From Diospyros lotus (taxonomy: Eukaryota > Streptophyta > Magnoliopsida > Ericales > Ebenaceae), in NCBI RefSeq assembly GCF_014633365.1, contig NC_068346.1, positions 15,645,030 to 15,709,029 on the forward strand: DNA of 64,000 nucleotides, given 5' to 3'. A program made the translations under genes and the position numbers. This document shows, piece after piece, positions 1-11,871 of the stretch. How positions within the stretch are numbered: position 1 is the first letter of the stretch; every line of letters begins with the position of its first letter. Under the pieces are notes generated by a model. The model was given only the letters and a program-made list of their open reading frames with translations, did not search any database and had not been told where the DNA came from.

Positions 1-1300
1 TTATTCTTCTCTTTTCTTTTTTTCTTCCTCATTTTCTTTTTCTTTCTTATTTTTCTTCTTCCTCCTCCTTCTTCTCCTTCCATTCTTCTTCTTCTTCCTT
101 CCAACGCCTGCTGCGCTCGCGAACAGGGCCTCACCCAACCGCCTCCAGCTGGCCTCCGTTGCCCACTTCTACAGCCAATTGTTCCATCTCCGGCCATCCT
201 CGGCCTCCCGTGAGTCATCACCGCCATCGAGGCTGCTCCGCCGTGGCTATGGCCGCACAGCTTTCTGGAAGCTTGCGACCATGGCTGCTGTAAGCTGTTA
301 CAGCTTGTTCCGGCTACTTCCGAGCGCCTCTTCGTGCCACCACAAGCCACCAGATTGCTGCTCCGCCGCGACCAGTTGCTGCCCTGCTCCAGGTCGAGCT
401 TGCACGTCAACCATGGCCACTTAGAGCTCACTACCATGGTTGAGGCTGCTTGCTTCAAGCCACCTCCGCTCGGCCAGCTTCATCACTCTCTCGATCTCTC
501 CATCAATCTCTCTTTCTCAGCCTTGCCCTCTCTCCCTCGATCTTGCCCTCTCTCTCCCTCTACTATAAGCTCTCGGCCAAGCTCGATCTCCCTACGTCTG
601 CCCTCTCATTCTTCCCCTTTTTATAGCCACTTCCACTGCCAACGACCTGCTTTACCCATCCCTCTTAGCGTAAAACACACTCCAATTACAGACATGATTT
701 GGCAGAGGGATGGCTTAAAGATGCAGGGAATAGCTGGGACGCTTGCATACGTACACTTATTATATACATATATATTACATATATATTACACTATAATAAT
801 AATGAAATACATATTTAAATACCCAATTTCATCTCTATTACACTTGGGCAATTCCTTAATTGCAATTACGCTCTCAAATATTAAATTAATTTGCATTACG
901 ATACCGAAAATACAAAATTAATAACTTGAAGTTTATTCGATAAGGATGATTTTGTCTCAGTGTCCTCACCGGTCTATCGTTTCATCCCAAAACTACTGAA
1001 AGGTTGCTCATTATGAAAAATCGAAGCCCCCTCAAGCTTCTATTGACATCCCGAAAGTCCCCCATGACAATTCAATTTTGCAGCCTGAATGACAGCTGCA
1101 TTTTAGCTGTACTGAAAATCGTTCCTGATCTAATTTCTTTCGATACCATAAATCTTATCTTGGAACGCTCATCAAGGCCATATTATTTTCCTTTGGCATC
1201 TCGGCTTCAGGGCACTCCCTACAGTCGATTCGGTACTGATAACTGCTATCAAGCTAATTTTTTGACATTTTAAACTTGTTTAAATTACGTGGCAACTTCA
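1..1300 (+). repeat. Truncated chromovirus-like LTR remnant
   Basis: The stretch at about 1010-1250 aligns by eye with 50430-50690, sharing words such as gcattttagctgta and cagggcactccct, and both lie near the 3' end of an LTR. The pyrimidine-rich, Ser/Pro-coding stretch at 20-640, ending in a tatttatag-like word, resembles 47290-47750. I read it as the 3' part of the same LTR family seen at 4622-11866 and 46188-50756, cut by the window start. The open frames here (179-424, 334-921) are composition artefacts. The right edge is not resolved. Confidence 0.5.
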
Positions 1301-1489
1301 CGAAAATATGAGTTCTTATAGTTCTAATTCTAGTAATTGACATACATGGCATGTCGACTCAAACTTAAACAACCACTATAAACCGAAATGTATATATTGT
1401 ACACTTAAGCTTAGGGATAATGATATTTCTAAGTTGGACAACCTACATACATGGCATGAGGGTTTCGACGGATTAAGTATATATCTCAA

Positions 1490-2670
1490 TCCAAACTTAA
1501 GTGTTTTGTTAAAAATTTAAAAATTAATTTAAACGCCTCAACTTTCAGTAAAGTTCAGCTAACTCGAAAAATTTTGACATCAGACACTGTTCTTACCTTG
1601 GCCTGAGAATTATTTGCCACACATCTTCATTTTTTAATATAGAAAATTAAAGTGCAAAAAAAATAAAATATAGAAAAGTAAATATGCGGTATGCAAATGA
1701 CAGAAATTAAAATTACAGGTATTTAAGTGGTAGAAATTAAATGGCAGTATTTAATTAAAATACAGAAATTTAAAGTACTGAAATTAAAAATATATAATGT
1801 AGATTGTAGTATTGAAATAGACAGAAATTAAATATTGCTGAATGTAAAATCGCGTTAACAGAAATGTAAATGCCAATAATAGAATTAACAAATAGAATGA
1901 AAATTTAACAGAAATGAAATGGAAGAACAATGCTAGAAATTAAACAACATAAATCAACAGTGCTGTGTGTGAAATTAAAAAAAAAAAAAAACCCTTGCTG
2001 TGACCATTCCTCCATTTCTAGCCGTTTGTTTCCTTCTCACAGCCACGGTGTGTTCCTTCCCCGTTGCTGTCCCAGAAAACTCAGTGCTCTTCCCCCGTAT
2101 TCGGATGGTGAACGGGGGATAGAGCTCTTTCAGGACACTGGTCGTGAATATATATGTGTACATTACACACTAAAATTGCCCTTGATTTGATCATTAATTG
2201 CAGAAGAGGGACCGCGTTCTGCTGCCGCTGCTTTTCACGCTGCTGGGCTTTGAATTGGGCTTGTGGCTTTAAACATGTGGGCCCAATTAGACTTATCTTC
2301 AATTGATTTAAGTCTCCCAACTTCACGCAGGCCTGCAGCATAATGTATTATATATATGTACGTGCTTATATAGTATGTTATATGCTTATATATTATATTA
2401 TATATATATATATATTCTTCACGCATGCACTTATATGGTATATAGTCACGCATGAATATATGTATATGTATTATATTATATATTATATTTATTTCTTTAT
2501 TATTATTTATTTTTTTAAATCTTTAAATATGCCCTAATATTGATTTAATCTTTATTTTTCATATAAACTGGCATATAATTACTAAATATTCAATTAAACC
2601 CAATTTTAAGATTAAAATAGGGGTATAATTATAATTTTTTTTTTTTTTACCGCTAAACAATAATTGATTT
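1490..2670 (-). repeat. Degenerate Athila-type LTR remnant
   Basis: Landmarks run in the same order as in the intact Athila LTRs at 30763-32784 and 42450-44483: a word like gacactgtccttgcctt near 1585, runs of aattaaa-rich text, a 'gggctt' block near 2240, AT microsatellites at 2340-2500, and a terminal gggtataattataa near 2620. It is much more diverged than those two copies and I cannot find a target-site duplication. No gene is visible in it. Confidence 0.5.
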
Positions 2671-2679
2671 GAGCAACAG

Positions 2680-4616
2680 GAGACTAGACCTTGCACTCCT
2701 TTCTTATAAGAATAGTCATTTTAGGACATGCTCCAGGTTCAAATATTACTAAGGCAATCTCGAGGTAGCATACAACCCTTGAACAAAGCATAGACAAATA
2801 ATGGATCGAGTAGTGATCAACCATCTAAGCCTCGTCACTTTGGCACCCATTGTGGGGCTGATTTTTGTATTCGTTTGCATATGCTTAATTTGGAGCCACC
2901 CGCTCATCTACCTAGAAACTACCTGGCTCCTTACATAATATGTTACCCAATGAACACCAACCACTAGAAGTCCCGAGCATCCAAACCTAAGCCATACTAA
3001 AGCTTGGGTCTCTATTATTGTGAACCAACTACCTCATGATCACCAAGGGAATCAACCGCCCCTAGATAGAGTTACATAGCTCGAGAATCAAGTATAGCAC
3101 CTCTTGGAATTATTGACCACCTTTCTCAGTTAATAAAGAGGCAGATGAGCCAATCCTAAGGGTCTCCCCCTCTTTGACGGGTGTAAAAATCCATGATGTT
3201 ATTAGTTAACATTCAACAATAGAATGACAAGTCACTAAGAAGCTTCATTACTTAGTTCAATGCGAAAGTGCTTAAAATTCGTGATTTTGATCAATACATT
3301 ACCGTGATGCCCTTTTAAAATGGTTAATAGGGGTAGACTACTTAACTCTCTAGAGAAGAATCCCCTTCTCTACTTCTTAGACATTCTCAACTAACCTACC
3401 AAGTATATTAGTGTTAAGGAGGTACACCACATAAGGAGAGAAAAACAGTTGGAGAAGAAATAAAAGGACAAGAAAGCCATCAAGCATAAGGGGCAATTAG
3501 ATCTTTAAGAGGGAAAGTGCCCAATAGAGAAGGTCGGACCAACCCTCAGAGGAGCCTCGCAAAGTACACTATTGAATGCTCCATGGACTGAGATATTGAT
3601 GACCATTAAAGGAAAGGAATATCTAAAAGGGCCTAAGAAAATAAAGACCCCGACACATAAGCGAGACTAGACAAAGTATTGTTGTTTCCACAATAATCAC
3701 GACGATACATTGAGGAATGAAAATAATTGAGAGAGGAAATCCAAGACTTACTGAATTAGGGTTATCTTTGACAATTCATCTCTTAGGAAATGGAAAAGAT
3801 CGATCGAGAAGAACATAAAGATTAGGGAAGAAAAAGTCCATCCCAAACATGGAGTCCCTTTCAAGGGGATAGGACTCGTACTCCACCTCATTTATAAGGA
3901 AAGTAAATGGTTGTCAAAAATCCTCTGGTCTTCTACACATTCGCTACAATAATTGATTCTCGAGAAAGGTTGGAGGTTGTGAGGTCAAATCCTGGGAATC
4001 AAGTAGCTTGAGAATCACAAAAAAAGCGAGATCCAATGGATTAGTGATATTTTCGAATGAGGACCTCCCTTCTTAGCCTAACTTTAATGACCGCCTTGTG
4101 ATCTTAACTTTGTTGGATTGTTAAAACCTTAGGAGGATCTTGGTAGACACCAAGAATTGAGCAACTCTACTCAATCAAAGTCTCCTTGATAGGATTTGAT
4201 GGAAAGGTATATAATATAGACAGATAGGATGATAAGAATCTTGGTTACAATAGGCTTAGGCTTGAGAAGAGTGACAACAGATTGACACTTCATTGTGGTA
4301 GATGCACACTTGACATATAATATGATCCTCGATAGGTTAAGACTAACAGCCTTCTAGGCCATTCCTTAAACCCACATAATGGTCATGTAGTTCCTTACCC
4401 CAAATGTGACTAAAGAAGTTAAGGTCAATAGGAAAATAACTTGGGAGTGCTACTTAGCCCCTTTTACACCATCTGAGAGAGATCATCCTAAGGATCGTAT
4501 TTGACCATCCACATGTCCTTATCCTAGCAACACTTACTACAAAGGCCATCTAAATAAAGGCATGGTGTCCAAAGGTTCTAGTACGCCATTTTTTACATAT
4601 TTATTGTACTACTATT
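2680..4616 (+). mobile_element. Decayed Tat-like Ty3/gypsy gag-protease region
   Basis: A primer-site-like word at 2839-2861 (ttTGGCACCCATTGTGGGGC) matches the one that follows the 5' LTR of the intact Tat-like element at 7510. Downstream, broken frames still spell Gag-like text: FNAKVLKIRDFDQYIT near 3260 parallels the Gag motif FNEEALSIDEFDQRIT at about 8430. Near 4280-4370 a frame reads FIVVDAHLTYNMILDRLRL, typical of the region after the protease in Tat-lineage pol. Many stops interrupt it, so it is not a gene. It ends where the solo LTR at 4622 begins. Confidence 0.55.
2839..2861 (+). other. Primer-binding-site-like word of decayed Tat-like element
   Basis: The word ttTGGCACCCATTGTGGGGC resembles the post-LTR junction of the younger element at 7510-7530 and marks the likely end of an eroded 5' LTR. 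Confidence 0.4.
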
Positions 4617-7161
4617 GTGTCTGTAGGCCTTTTCAGGGCATTGAATTTTATGTTAGGATTTTGTTTTTTTTATTTATATACTCAAATTATACTAAAAACT
4701 CCAGCATAATCATATAAGAGTAACATTCCTATGAAATTAAGGAAACAATAATCTTAATCATAAATGGAAGCAAAATCGAAACCTAAAGATCTTGCAATTT
4801 AATACATAAAAGGACTCATACAATCACATCACTTTGTCCAACATAATATTACAATAGCAGTTTAAAACCAAATACGAAACCAACTGATATACTAATCCTA
4901 GCCTTGGCATAGGACCCATAAAAACTTCTATCATGCTCATGCCTCGATCACTCCCTTGCCTTTCTGGTTGCTCGTTTCACCTGAAACGTGGAATATTCTA
5001 GGGACAATTGTCCAACATTAGAGATGAATCTTCTAAGAGAATGTTAAAATAATATGTATGCATGATGCATGGACTCACATAACAAATATCCTAGTATAAC
5101 TTCCTTGGAAAACCAGTCTGGCACGGAACCCTAGGCAGTAATTCCGACATGTTTATGGGGATACACCTAACGTTGTTCCATCAATTACCTTTGGAAAATT
5201 CTGGCTACACTATTAGGGCGATATTCCATCTTATGCACAAGTATCAATATGTCAACAATATCATGCCATGAGAAGAGTCACGATTATCGATGCAATAGTA
5301 TATGTACGAATATGACAATATATTCTCAAATTTCATAATACATAGTAATTTTTGAGAATAACATGCATAGAAAAGAAAATATCATTATGTATAAACCTTT
5401 GGTGTAAAATCACTCACATTTGACAAAATTTGGAGCACCTCAAAAAACATGCACATCCTTGATTTTCGTGTCGAACCTCAAAATTCTCACAAATCATTGC
5501 ACCTCAAGCCTCAAAAGCACCCTATCCATTATTTTATTCAAATAAACATTAAAACCCATTTTTTCATAATTTGTTTGCATTTTCTCTATTTTCTTTCTAT
5601 TTTTCTCTTTAGAAAATCTAGAATAACTACCTACTCAAATATTTTTCCAACTATTTTTAAACCAAAATTCCTAAAATAATATTCCAGATTTTCTGAAAAT
5701 TTTTCAGATTTTTATGAATTTTCTCCTATTTTTCTCTAATTTCCATAATCCTCTTTTTCTCAAAAATAAATATTTCTTAAATAATTTTCAAAATTTTTCT
5801 CCAGAATAATTCACAAAACAATATTACCATTTTTTTTAAATTTTCTAAGAATTTTTTCCTTTTTTAATTTTCCTTATTTTTCTATTTTTCTTACCTTCTC
5901 CGGTCGTCTTCTCTGGTGACCTACAATTTGTTTCGATACTCGACCCGACTTCACCTCCTAGAAGATCTCTCAAACCAATCATAATGGTACTCTTGGATGC
6001 TCGAAAAACAATCGGAAGTGCCTTAAATCGATCAATTACAGTCCGGCTCCAGCGATGCCCGATTTTTCGACGAACTCTTAAAACTTTCTCAAATGAATAC
6101 GAAATTTCACTAAACTTTTCAGAAATGCTCCCCAAGACACGAGAAACAAAAACCCCTTATCCTTTTCCCTTAATGTTTCCTCAAACACGTGAATTCACGA
6201 CTCGCTCAATTTTCCGGCGAACTCTTAAAACCAGCTCAAATGAATACGAAATCTCACCAAACTTTTCAGAAATGATCCTCTGGACATGGGGAACAAAACC
6301 ACTCTATCATCTTCCCTCAATTTTTTTTTTAAAATATTCAAATTGATGAGTTTAATTTTTGCAAAATTTGACTACTTTGAAACCTCTATTTATACTCGAA
6401 ACCGAGCCCCCACACGTCTAATCTCGTTTAACCCAAGGCCATAAATGTCTCATTTTGTTTTAGATCGGTCCAAAAACCTCAATTCAAGTCCCCAAAATCC
6501 GATTATAGTGCTCAAAATTTCGATAACTTTCTACCATGTTTTCTATCGACAGGGCTGGTTTGTCGGCCAAGGAATAGCCTAGGCTTAGCCTTGAGGCCCC
6601 TCAGCCCATTTCCTCAACCAATCTTAGCCGAAATCAGGGATGGCCAGCAGGTTGGTTAGCCATGGCTATCCAAGCTTTTGCAAAAAATTCATTTTTGCCC
6701 CTCTCAAGTTGAAAAATTCTATTTCAGCCCTTTCCACAAAGCTTCTGAGCTTTCCAAAATTTCTGTTGAGACCCTCACGTTCTAAACTTCTCATTTGAGC
6801 ACTGAAGATTCAAAAATAATGTCATTTCAACCTTTCTTGAGAAATTTCAAAAATTACACTTTGACCCAAAATTATGCTTTGATTGTGAAACCCCATTGTT
6901 TCATCCCGAAACCACCTAAAAGTTATTTCTCATGCAAAATTTAACTATTTCAAGGGTTTTGTTGACTTTTTGAAAGCCTCTTACAAGAATTCAATTTTTG
7001 AACTCGATCCAAAGCTATATTGAAAATTGTTTATGATCCGATTTTTTTCAACGCTAAAAATCATGTCTTGAGATGTTTGTTAGAGACATACCTATTTCCT
7101 TAGGTATCTAAGTTCCTAGACATCTTTTCCGATTGATTTGATCATTTTATCGGACTATTCT

Positions 7162-7509
7162 TGGCATTACCTAAAATTACCAGAATACCCCTACGCGCTA
7201 ATAGTCTTGCTCGCTACGTGGATTACCCGAGAGGCTGACACGTGACAAGTCAACAATCTTGTGCGGAATTCGAAAGATCCGGGCCGGTCCTCATCAGGTA
7301 TAAAAAGTTCCACAGCTCTTACATTTATTACGACTTGCATTTATTCTACTGATTTGAGCGTCGAGTCCACCCCGGGGGACCCTAGCCCCGCCACTCCATT
7401 GTCTTGCAGGTCCTATCACCGAGGTCCAACATCGCCAAGTTCGAGGTCTGATTCCCGAGGTCCATTTGCAGAGGTGGCACGTGGTGGTCGGTCCCAAAAA
7501 CCATCATCA
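7162..7509 (+). repeat. 5' LTR of Tat-like element
   Basis: It is a direct repeat of 11435-11783 with TG...CA ends. It carries a TATA box and a G+C-rich block before it (gggccggtcc). Confidence 0.85.
7299..7306 (+). promoter_or_regulatory. TATA box of Tat-like LTR
   Basis: TATAAAAA follows the gggccggtcctcatcagg block and is conserved in the 3' LTR near 11573. It is the likely RNA polymerase II promoter of the element. Confidence 0.6.
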
Positions 7510-7530
7510 TTTGGCGACCACCGTGGGGCC
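7510..7530 (+). other. Primer-binding site of Tat-like element
   Basis: tTTGGCGACCACCGTGGGGC lies immediately after the LTR's terminal CA. It has the TTGGCG...GGGG layout of Tat-lineage primer sites. I did not match it to a specific tRNA. Confidence 0.55.
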
Positions 7531-7652
7531 GACGTTCAGACTCGCCAGTCTCTTCTTTCCCTACCTCACGCTTCGGACTTCAACTCCTCACCTCGAACCT
7601 CGGTTTTTCCATAGGTATCACACGACTTTCGGTCCTGGCCATAACTACCTAC

Positions 7653-9041
7653 ATGGCTCCCCGAAAGGATGTGACTCGAAGCCAGGCTGGGGCTAATCTA
7701 GAGGCCCCACCGCAAGGGGAGAATCCACCACCTCCGGCCAATCCAATGCCGGAGGATCGACTCACCAGGATAGAGAATCAAGTCCAACAGTTAACAGGGT
7801 TGTTGATTGGTTATTTACACCAGAATGAACAACATCGTCCGCACGTGCCCTCTCGGAGGGCGGAGCACCAGTCGTCTCCTCCTACTCGGGAGCCTCGTCA
7901 ATCCCGCCAGTCGGGCCAAGAAATCCACTCCTTTGAGGTGGCAGGATCTACTTCTTCCCTCTCACGAGAAGAATGGACTTCACAGGAGAGGCGATTGCGT
8001 TTCCTAGAGAGTCAAGTCTAGGAACTCAAAATGGGAAAGGAAGAGCTGCCCCACCTAGGCTCTAACCAACCCTTGAGCAAGGGCATCATGTCAGAGGTTC
8101 CACCAGAAAGGTTTCGTATCCCATCCATCAAGCTCTATGACGGAAGCACAGACCCCTATGATCACGTAGAACTTTTCTCCTCTCACATGCTGGTGCAATT
8201 GGGGTCCGACGCGATGTGGTGTCGGGCATTTTCAGCTACTTTCGGAGGTCATGCCCGGACTTGGTACACCTGTCTTCCCCATCGTTCCATCAACAGTTGG
8301 GAAGAGCTAAAGACCTACTTCCTAGCCCATTACGCTCCCTTGAAGCGCTACCGGAAGTCTTCCATGGCTTTGGTGAACACCAAGCAAAACCAGGGTGAAT
8401 CCCTAAGGGATTTCGTGGCTAGATTCAATGAGGAGGCATTGAGCATTGACGAGTTCGATCAGCGGATCACAATGGTAACTCTCCAGAATGGCTTGAGGGC
8501 CGGACCATTCGCTCAGTCCTTGGCCAAGACTCCACCTCGTACTTTCACAGAAGCCCTTACACGGGCTAATAAGTACATCAATGCGGAAGAGGTGATGAAG
8601 GTGAAGCGAGCTGAACAACCTGACAAGAAAGAAAGAGAAAAGGAAAAGAAAAGGCCAATGATGGAACATAAGACAGACTATCACCCCTCTCGAACCCAGG
8701 ATCGCCTGGGCTTTGGGGGTGCCCATGGTAGCCCGGTGAGTTATACTCCCCTCAACGCCAGTCGAGCAGAAATTTTATTGGCATTAGAGGATAAAGATTA
8801 TCTGCGGCGTCCTCCACTGCTGAGGTCTCCACCCAATACTCGAAGCAAAAGAAAGTATTTTCGTTTCCACTGCAACCATGGTCATGTTACAGAGGACTGC
8901 ATCCAGTTAAAAGAAGAGATTCAGGAGCTTATCAACCGGGGTTACCTCCGAGATTTCGTTGGCCAAGAAGGCGTGAGTTCGGGTAGAGTTGAGTCCAAGT
9001 CAGATAATAGGAGAAGGTCTCCTACTCGGGATTACTTCTGA
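7653..9041 (+). pseudogene. Tat-like Gag, one amber stop, no pol
   Basis: The ATG at 7653 opens a frame of about 462 codons interrupted only by a TAG at 8019-8021. The ATG at 8031 is in the same frame. The first part (MAPRKDVTRSQAG...) has a low-complexity N-terminus and a heptad-like segment (LTRIENQVQQL). The second carries the retrotransposon Gag capsid domain (AFSATFGGHARTWY through LTRANKYINAEE), a basic KKEREKEKKR stretch, and a C-terminal zinc-knuckle-like segment (FRFHCNHGHVTEDC). In the Tat lineage that segment normally begins with a Cys two residues before Arg-Phe-His; here it is Phe. It would form the particle core. Without pol it could act only in trans. Confidence 0.8.
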
Positions 9042-9429
9042 GAGCGAAGTTGGACACCGTCCCGGAGAGAAGGAAAACAGCCTACTGGGGATGGATGAGC
9101 TCCGAGACCTGTCCTAAATCCGAAAGGCCACATTACTATGTACTATAACCGATGAGTCCACGCTAGGAGTTTCATGCCATGAGATCTTGTATTGCGAACG
9201 TTCGACGTGAGCCATCCTCAAGAAGCGAATAAACTAACTTCGAATTAGAAAGGACCGTACCGGGTGATAGAATCCTTAAGTCAAGGGGGCATATCGACTA
9301 GAAGACATGGAAAGCAAGTCCTTGAAGCATACCTGGAATGTCCAAAACTTAAGGAAGTTTTTTCAATGAGGAGGGGAATTCCTCGAACCTCTTTGTACTC
9401 TTTTTTTTACGACTAATGGCAAGACTTCG
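9042..9429 (+). other. Non-coding stretch after Tat-like gag
   Basis: No open frame or pol motif is visible. The text moves straight from the Gag stop into the repeat array, so the whole pol region has been lost or was never present. Confidence 0.5.
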
Positions 9430-10640
9430 GATTCTCTCCATTTAATAGCAATCTCACGAAGGCCAACACTTCGCCAAAGAAAAATCCAAGGGTTACGAGC
9501 CCTAGGCCGTCCCCAAAGGTGGACTAATGGCCACGGAAAAACTCATCCAAGAGTCACGAGCCCTAGGCCATCCACAAGCCGAAGATGAACAAATGGCCAA
9601 GGAAAAACTCTAGGCCAACACCCTCCTCCGTGAGGGAGTGACTAAAATCCAAGGGTCATGAGCCCTAGGCCGTCCACAAGCCAAAGATGGACTAATAGCC
9701 AGAAGAAACTCAACACCCTCCTTCGCGTGGGAGTGGCGACAATCCAAGGGTCAAGTACCCTAGGCCGTCCACAAGTCGAAGATGGACTAATGGCTAAGGA
9801 AAAACTTTAGCCCAATACCCTCCTCTGTAAGGGAGTGGCTAAAATCTAAGGGTCACGAGCCATAGGCCGTACACAAGCCGAAGATGGACTAATGGCCAAG
9901 GAAAAATTCTAGCCCAACACCCTTCTCCGCGAGGGAATGGCTAAAATCTAAGGGTTACGAACCCTAGGCCGTCCCCAAAGGTGGACTAATGGCCAAGAAA
10001 AAAATTCAGAGCCCAACATCCTCTTTCGCGTGGGAGTGGCGACAATCCAAGGGTCAATAGCCCTAGGCCGTCCCCAAGACAAAGAGGGACTAATGGCCGG
10101 AAGAAACTCAACACCCTCCTCGGTGAGGGAGTGACGAAAATTCAAGGGTCAAGTGCCCTAGGCTATCCACAAGCCAAAGATGGACTAATGGCCGGAAGAA
10201 ACTCAACACCCTCCTTTGCGTGGGAGTGGCGACAATCCAAGGGTCAAGTACCCTAGGCCGTCCACAAGCCAAAGATGGACTAATGGCCGGAAGAAACTCA
10301 ACACCCTCTTTCGCGTGGGAGTGGCGATAATCCAAGGGTCAACAGCCCTAGGCTGTCCTCAAGACGAAGGCGAACTAGTGGCCGGAAGAAACTCAACACC
10401 CTCATTCGCATGGGAGTGGCGACAATCCAAGGGTCAAGAGCCCTAGGCTGTCCCCAAGACGAAGGCGAACTAGTGGCTGGAAGAAACTCAACACCCTTCT
10501 TCGCGTGGGAGTGATGACAATCCAAGGGTCAAGAGCCATTGGCTGTCCCTAAGACGAAGACGAACTAGTGGCCGGAAGGAAATCAACACCCTCATGGAAG
10601 TAGTTAAATCCAAGGTTCAAGAGCCCTGACTCATTCTCGA
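9430..10640 (+). repeat. 95-bp tandem repeat array inside Tat-like element
   Basis: The word aagaaactca recurs at 10101, 10196, 10291, 10386 and 10481, with a variant at 10576, exactly 95 bp apart. Upstream units (about 9490-10100) are more diverged and vary in length. Each unit holds 'caacaccctc', a Cys-poor 'gtgggagtgg' block, 'aatccaagggtcaag' and 'ccctaggc'. About a dozen units are recognisable. The minus-strand frames here (for example 10108-10335) are repeat artefacts. Internal tandem repeats between gag/pol and the 3' LTR are known for Tat-lineage elements. Confidence 0.85.
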
Positions 10641-10849
10641 ATTAAAGGAATGTAGAAGGTTAAAAAAGGAAAACCACAGCTGGGCACAAACCAAATGGAG
10701 CTTAAATAGGTACGACCTACCTTGGAAAATCTCGAGCCACATCTGCGACAAAGAAAAGCCAAAGAAGCGGGTTAGTCAAGTTAAGGCTTATTTTGTTATT
10801 ATTAAAAAAAAATTCATATATATATTTATATATATTAAAAAAAAAAGAG

Positions 10850-11165
10850 GCAAAAGCCCCAAGGGTCGGCCATGGCCCACCCAATGTGCGCCCATATATA
10901 TATATTTATATATATATATATGTAATAATAAAATAATAAAAGCAACAAGCAAGCAGGAAGGGGGCTCCCAGAGGGAGGTCGGCCATGGCCAAACTCCCCG
11001 GCCTTGGCCGACCTTAGCCAGGCCGAGCCAAGCTCTTGGCCATGGCCGAGCATGGTCGAGCTCTGGGTCGGCCACGAGCCAAGGTCGACCTCGACCAAGG
11101 CCGGGGAGTTCGGCCAGGCCGAGCCAGGGCCGACCTTGGCCAGGCAAGCCTTTGCCTGGCTGAGG
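10850..11165. repeat. GC-rich inverted repeats flanked by AT microsatellites
   Basis: An arm at about 10993-11013 (aactccccggccttggccga) is nearly the reverse complement of text at about 11089-11111. Between and around them are repeated ggtcggccatggcc and tggccaggc words, so the RNA could fold into a long hairpin. The open frames on both strands here (such as 10788-11336) are by-products of this composition. Confidence 0.6.
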
Positions 11166-11411
11166 AAGAAGATGAATTAAAAAAAAAAAAAAAGACAAAA
11201 AACAAGCAACAAATAAGGAGCAAAATAATATAAATAAAAAAAGCAATGGAAGAAGTAAAAAAAAAAAAAGAAGGAAAAAACTAACTTCAAGAGTTTGGGG
11301 CTTAGTTGTCTCATACTTAAAAATACTCCTGCACATCTTGAGAAAAATTTACAGTTAAATAGCCTTAGAAATTAAGTTACTTCTCGACCCAGCATAATTC
11401 TCAGCTTAGCT

Positions 11412-11434
11412 CAAGGAGTGGGGGGCAAGTGATG
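11412..11434 (+). other. Polypurine tract of Tat-like element
   Basis: caaggagtggggggcaagtg lies directly before the 3' LTR, where plus-strand DNA priming takes place. Confidence 0.65.
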
Positions 11435-11783
11435 TGGCATTACCTAAAATTACCAGAATACCCCTACGCGCTAATAGTCTTGCTCGCCACGTGAATTACC
11501 CGAGAGGCTGACACGTGACAAGTCAACAATCTTGTGCGGAATCCGAAAGATCCGGGCCGGTCCTCATCAGGTATAAAAAGTTTCACAGCTCTTACATTTA
11601 TTACGACTTGCATTTATTCTACTGATTTGAGCGTCGGAGTCCACCCCGAGAGATCTTAGCCCCGCCACTTCGTTGTCTTACAGGTCCTATCACCGAGGTT
11701 CGACATCGCCAAGTTCGAGGTCTGATTCCCGAGATTCATTTACAGAGGTGACACGTAGTGATCGGTCTCCAAAACCATCATCA
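11435..11783 (+). repeat. 3' LTR of Tat-like element
   Basis: It repeats 7162-7509 with about 20 differences and one single-base length change. The TSD copy ATTCT follows at 11784-11788. Confidence 0.85.
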
Positions 11784-11871
11784 ATTCTAATATTAATTCT
11801 TTTAAAATTTTATATTTTCTTCCTAATACTTATTTTGAAAGCAACTCAAAGTTTCTTAATATTACAGTGTC

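Larger units (their letters stand above)
7162..11783 (+). mobile_element. Tat-like Ty3/gypsy element, gag only
   Basis: Two direct LTRs (7162-7509, 11435-11783) start TGGCATTACC and end CATCATCA, and the element is bounded by ATTCT duplications at 7157-7161 and 11784-11788. A primer site follows the 5' LTR and a purine tract precedes the 3' LTR. The interior holds only a Gag frame (7653-9041), a 95-bp repeat array and GC-rich inverted repeats. No protease, RT, RNase H or integrase motif is visible, so the element is non-autonomous and must have been mobilised in trans. The LTRs differ at roughly 20 positions over about 348 bp, mostly transitions. Confidence 0.85.
4622..11866 (+). mobile_element. 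Chromovirus-like solo LTR, split by a nested element
   Basis: The sequence starts TGTAGGCC and ends TATTACA, flanked on both sides by GTGTC (4617-4621 and 11867-11871), a perfect 5-bp target-site duplication. Removing the nested Tat-like element leaves about 2.6 kb (4622-7161 plus 11789-11866). Its interior shares ordered landmarks with the LTR parts at 46188-50756, such as 'ggaaccctaggcagtaat' near 5128 and the text around 7080-7160. No internal coding region or second LTR is present, so this is a solo LTR left by LTR-LTR recombination. Open frames inside (5449-5679, 5845-6135, 5984-6346) are not supported as genes. Confidence 0.75.

Noticed and set aside
334..921. 195-codon Ser/Pro-rich frame
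   Set aside because: It lies in a pyrimidine-rich LTR segment that is open in several frames, and its end runs into an AT microsatellite.
9430..10640. Regularly spaced repeats that could suggest a CRISPR array
   Set aside because: Whole 95-bp units are tandemly repeated with no unique spacers, inside a plant retroelement.
10788..11336. Long minus-strand frame of 182 codons
   Set aside because: It is generated by poly-A and GC-rich palindromic repeats, and frames are open on both strands over the same DNA.
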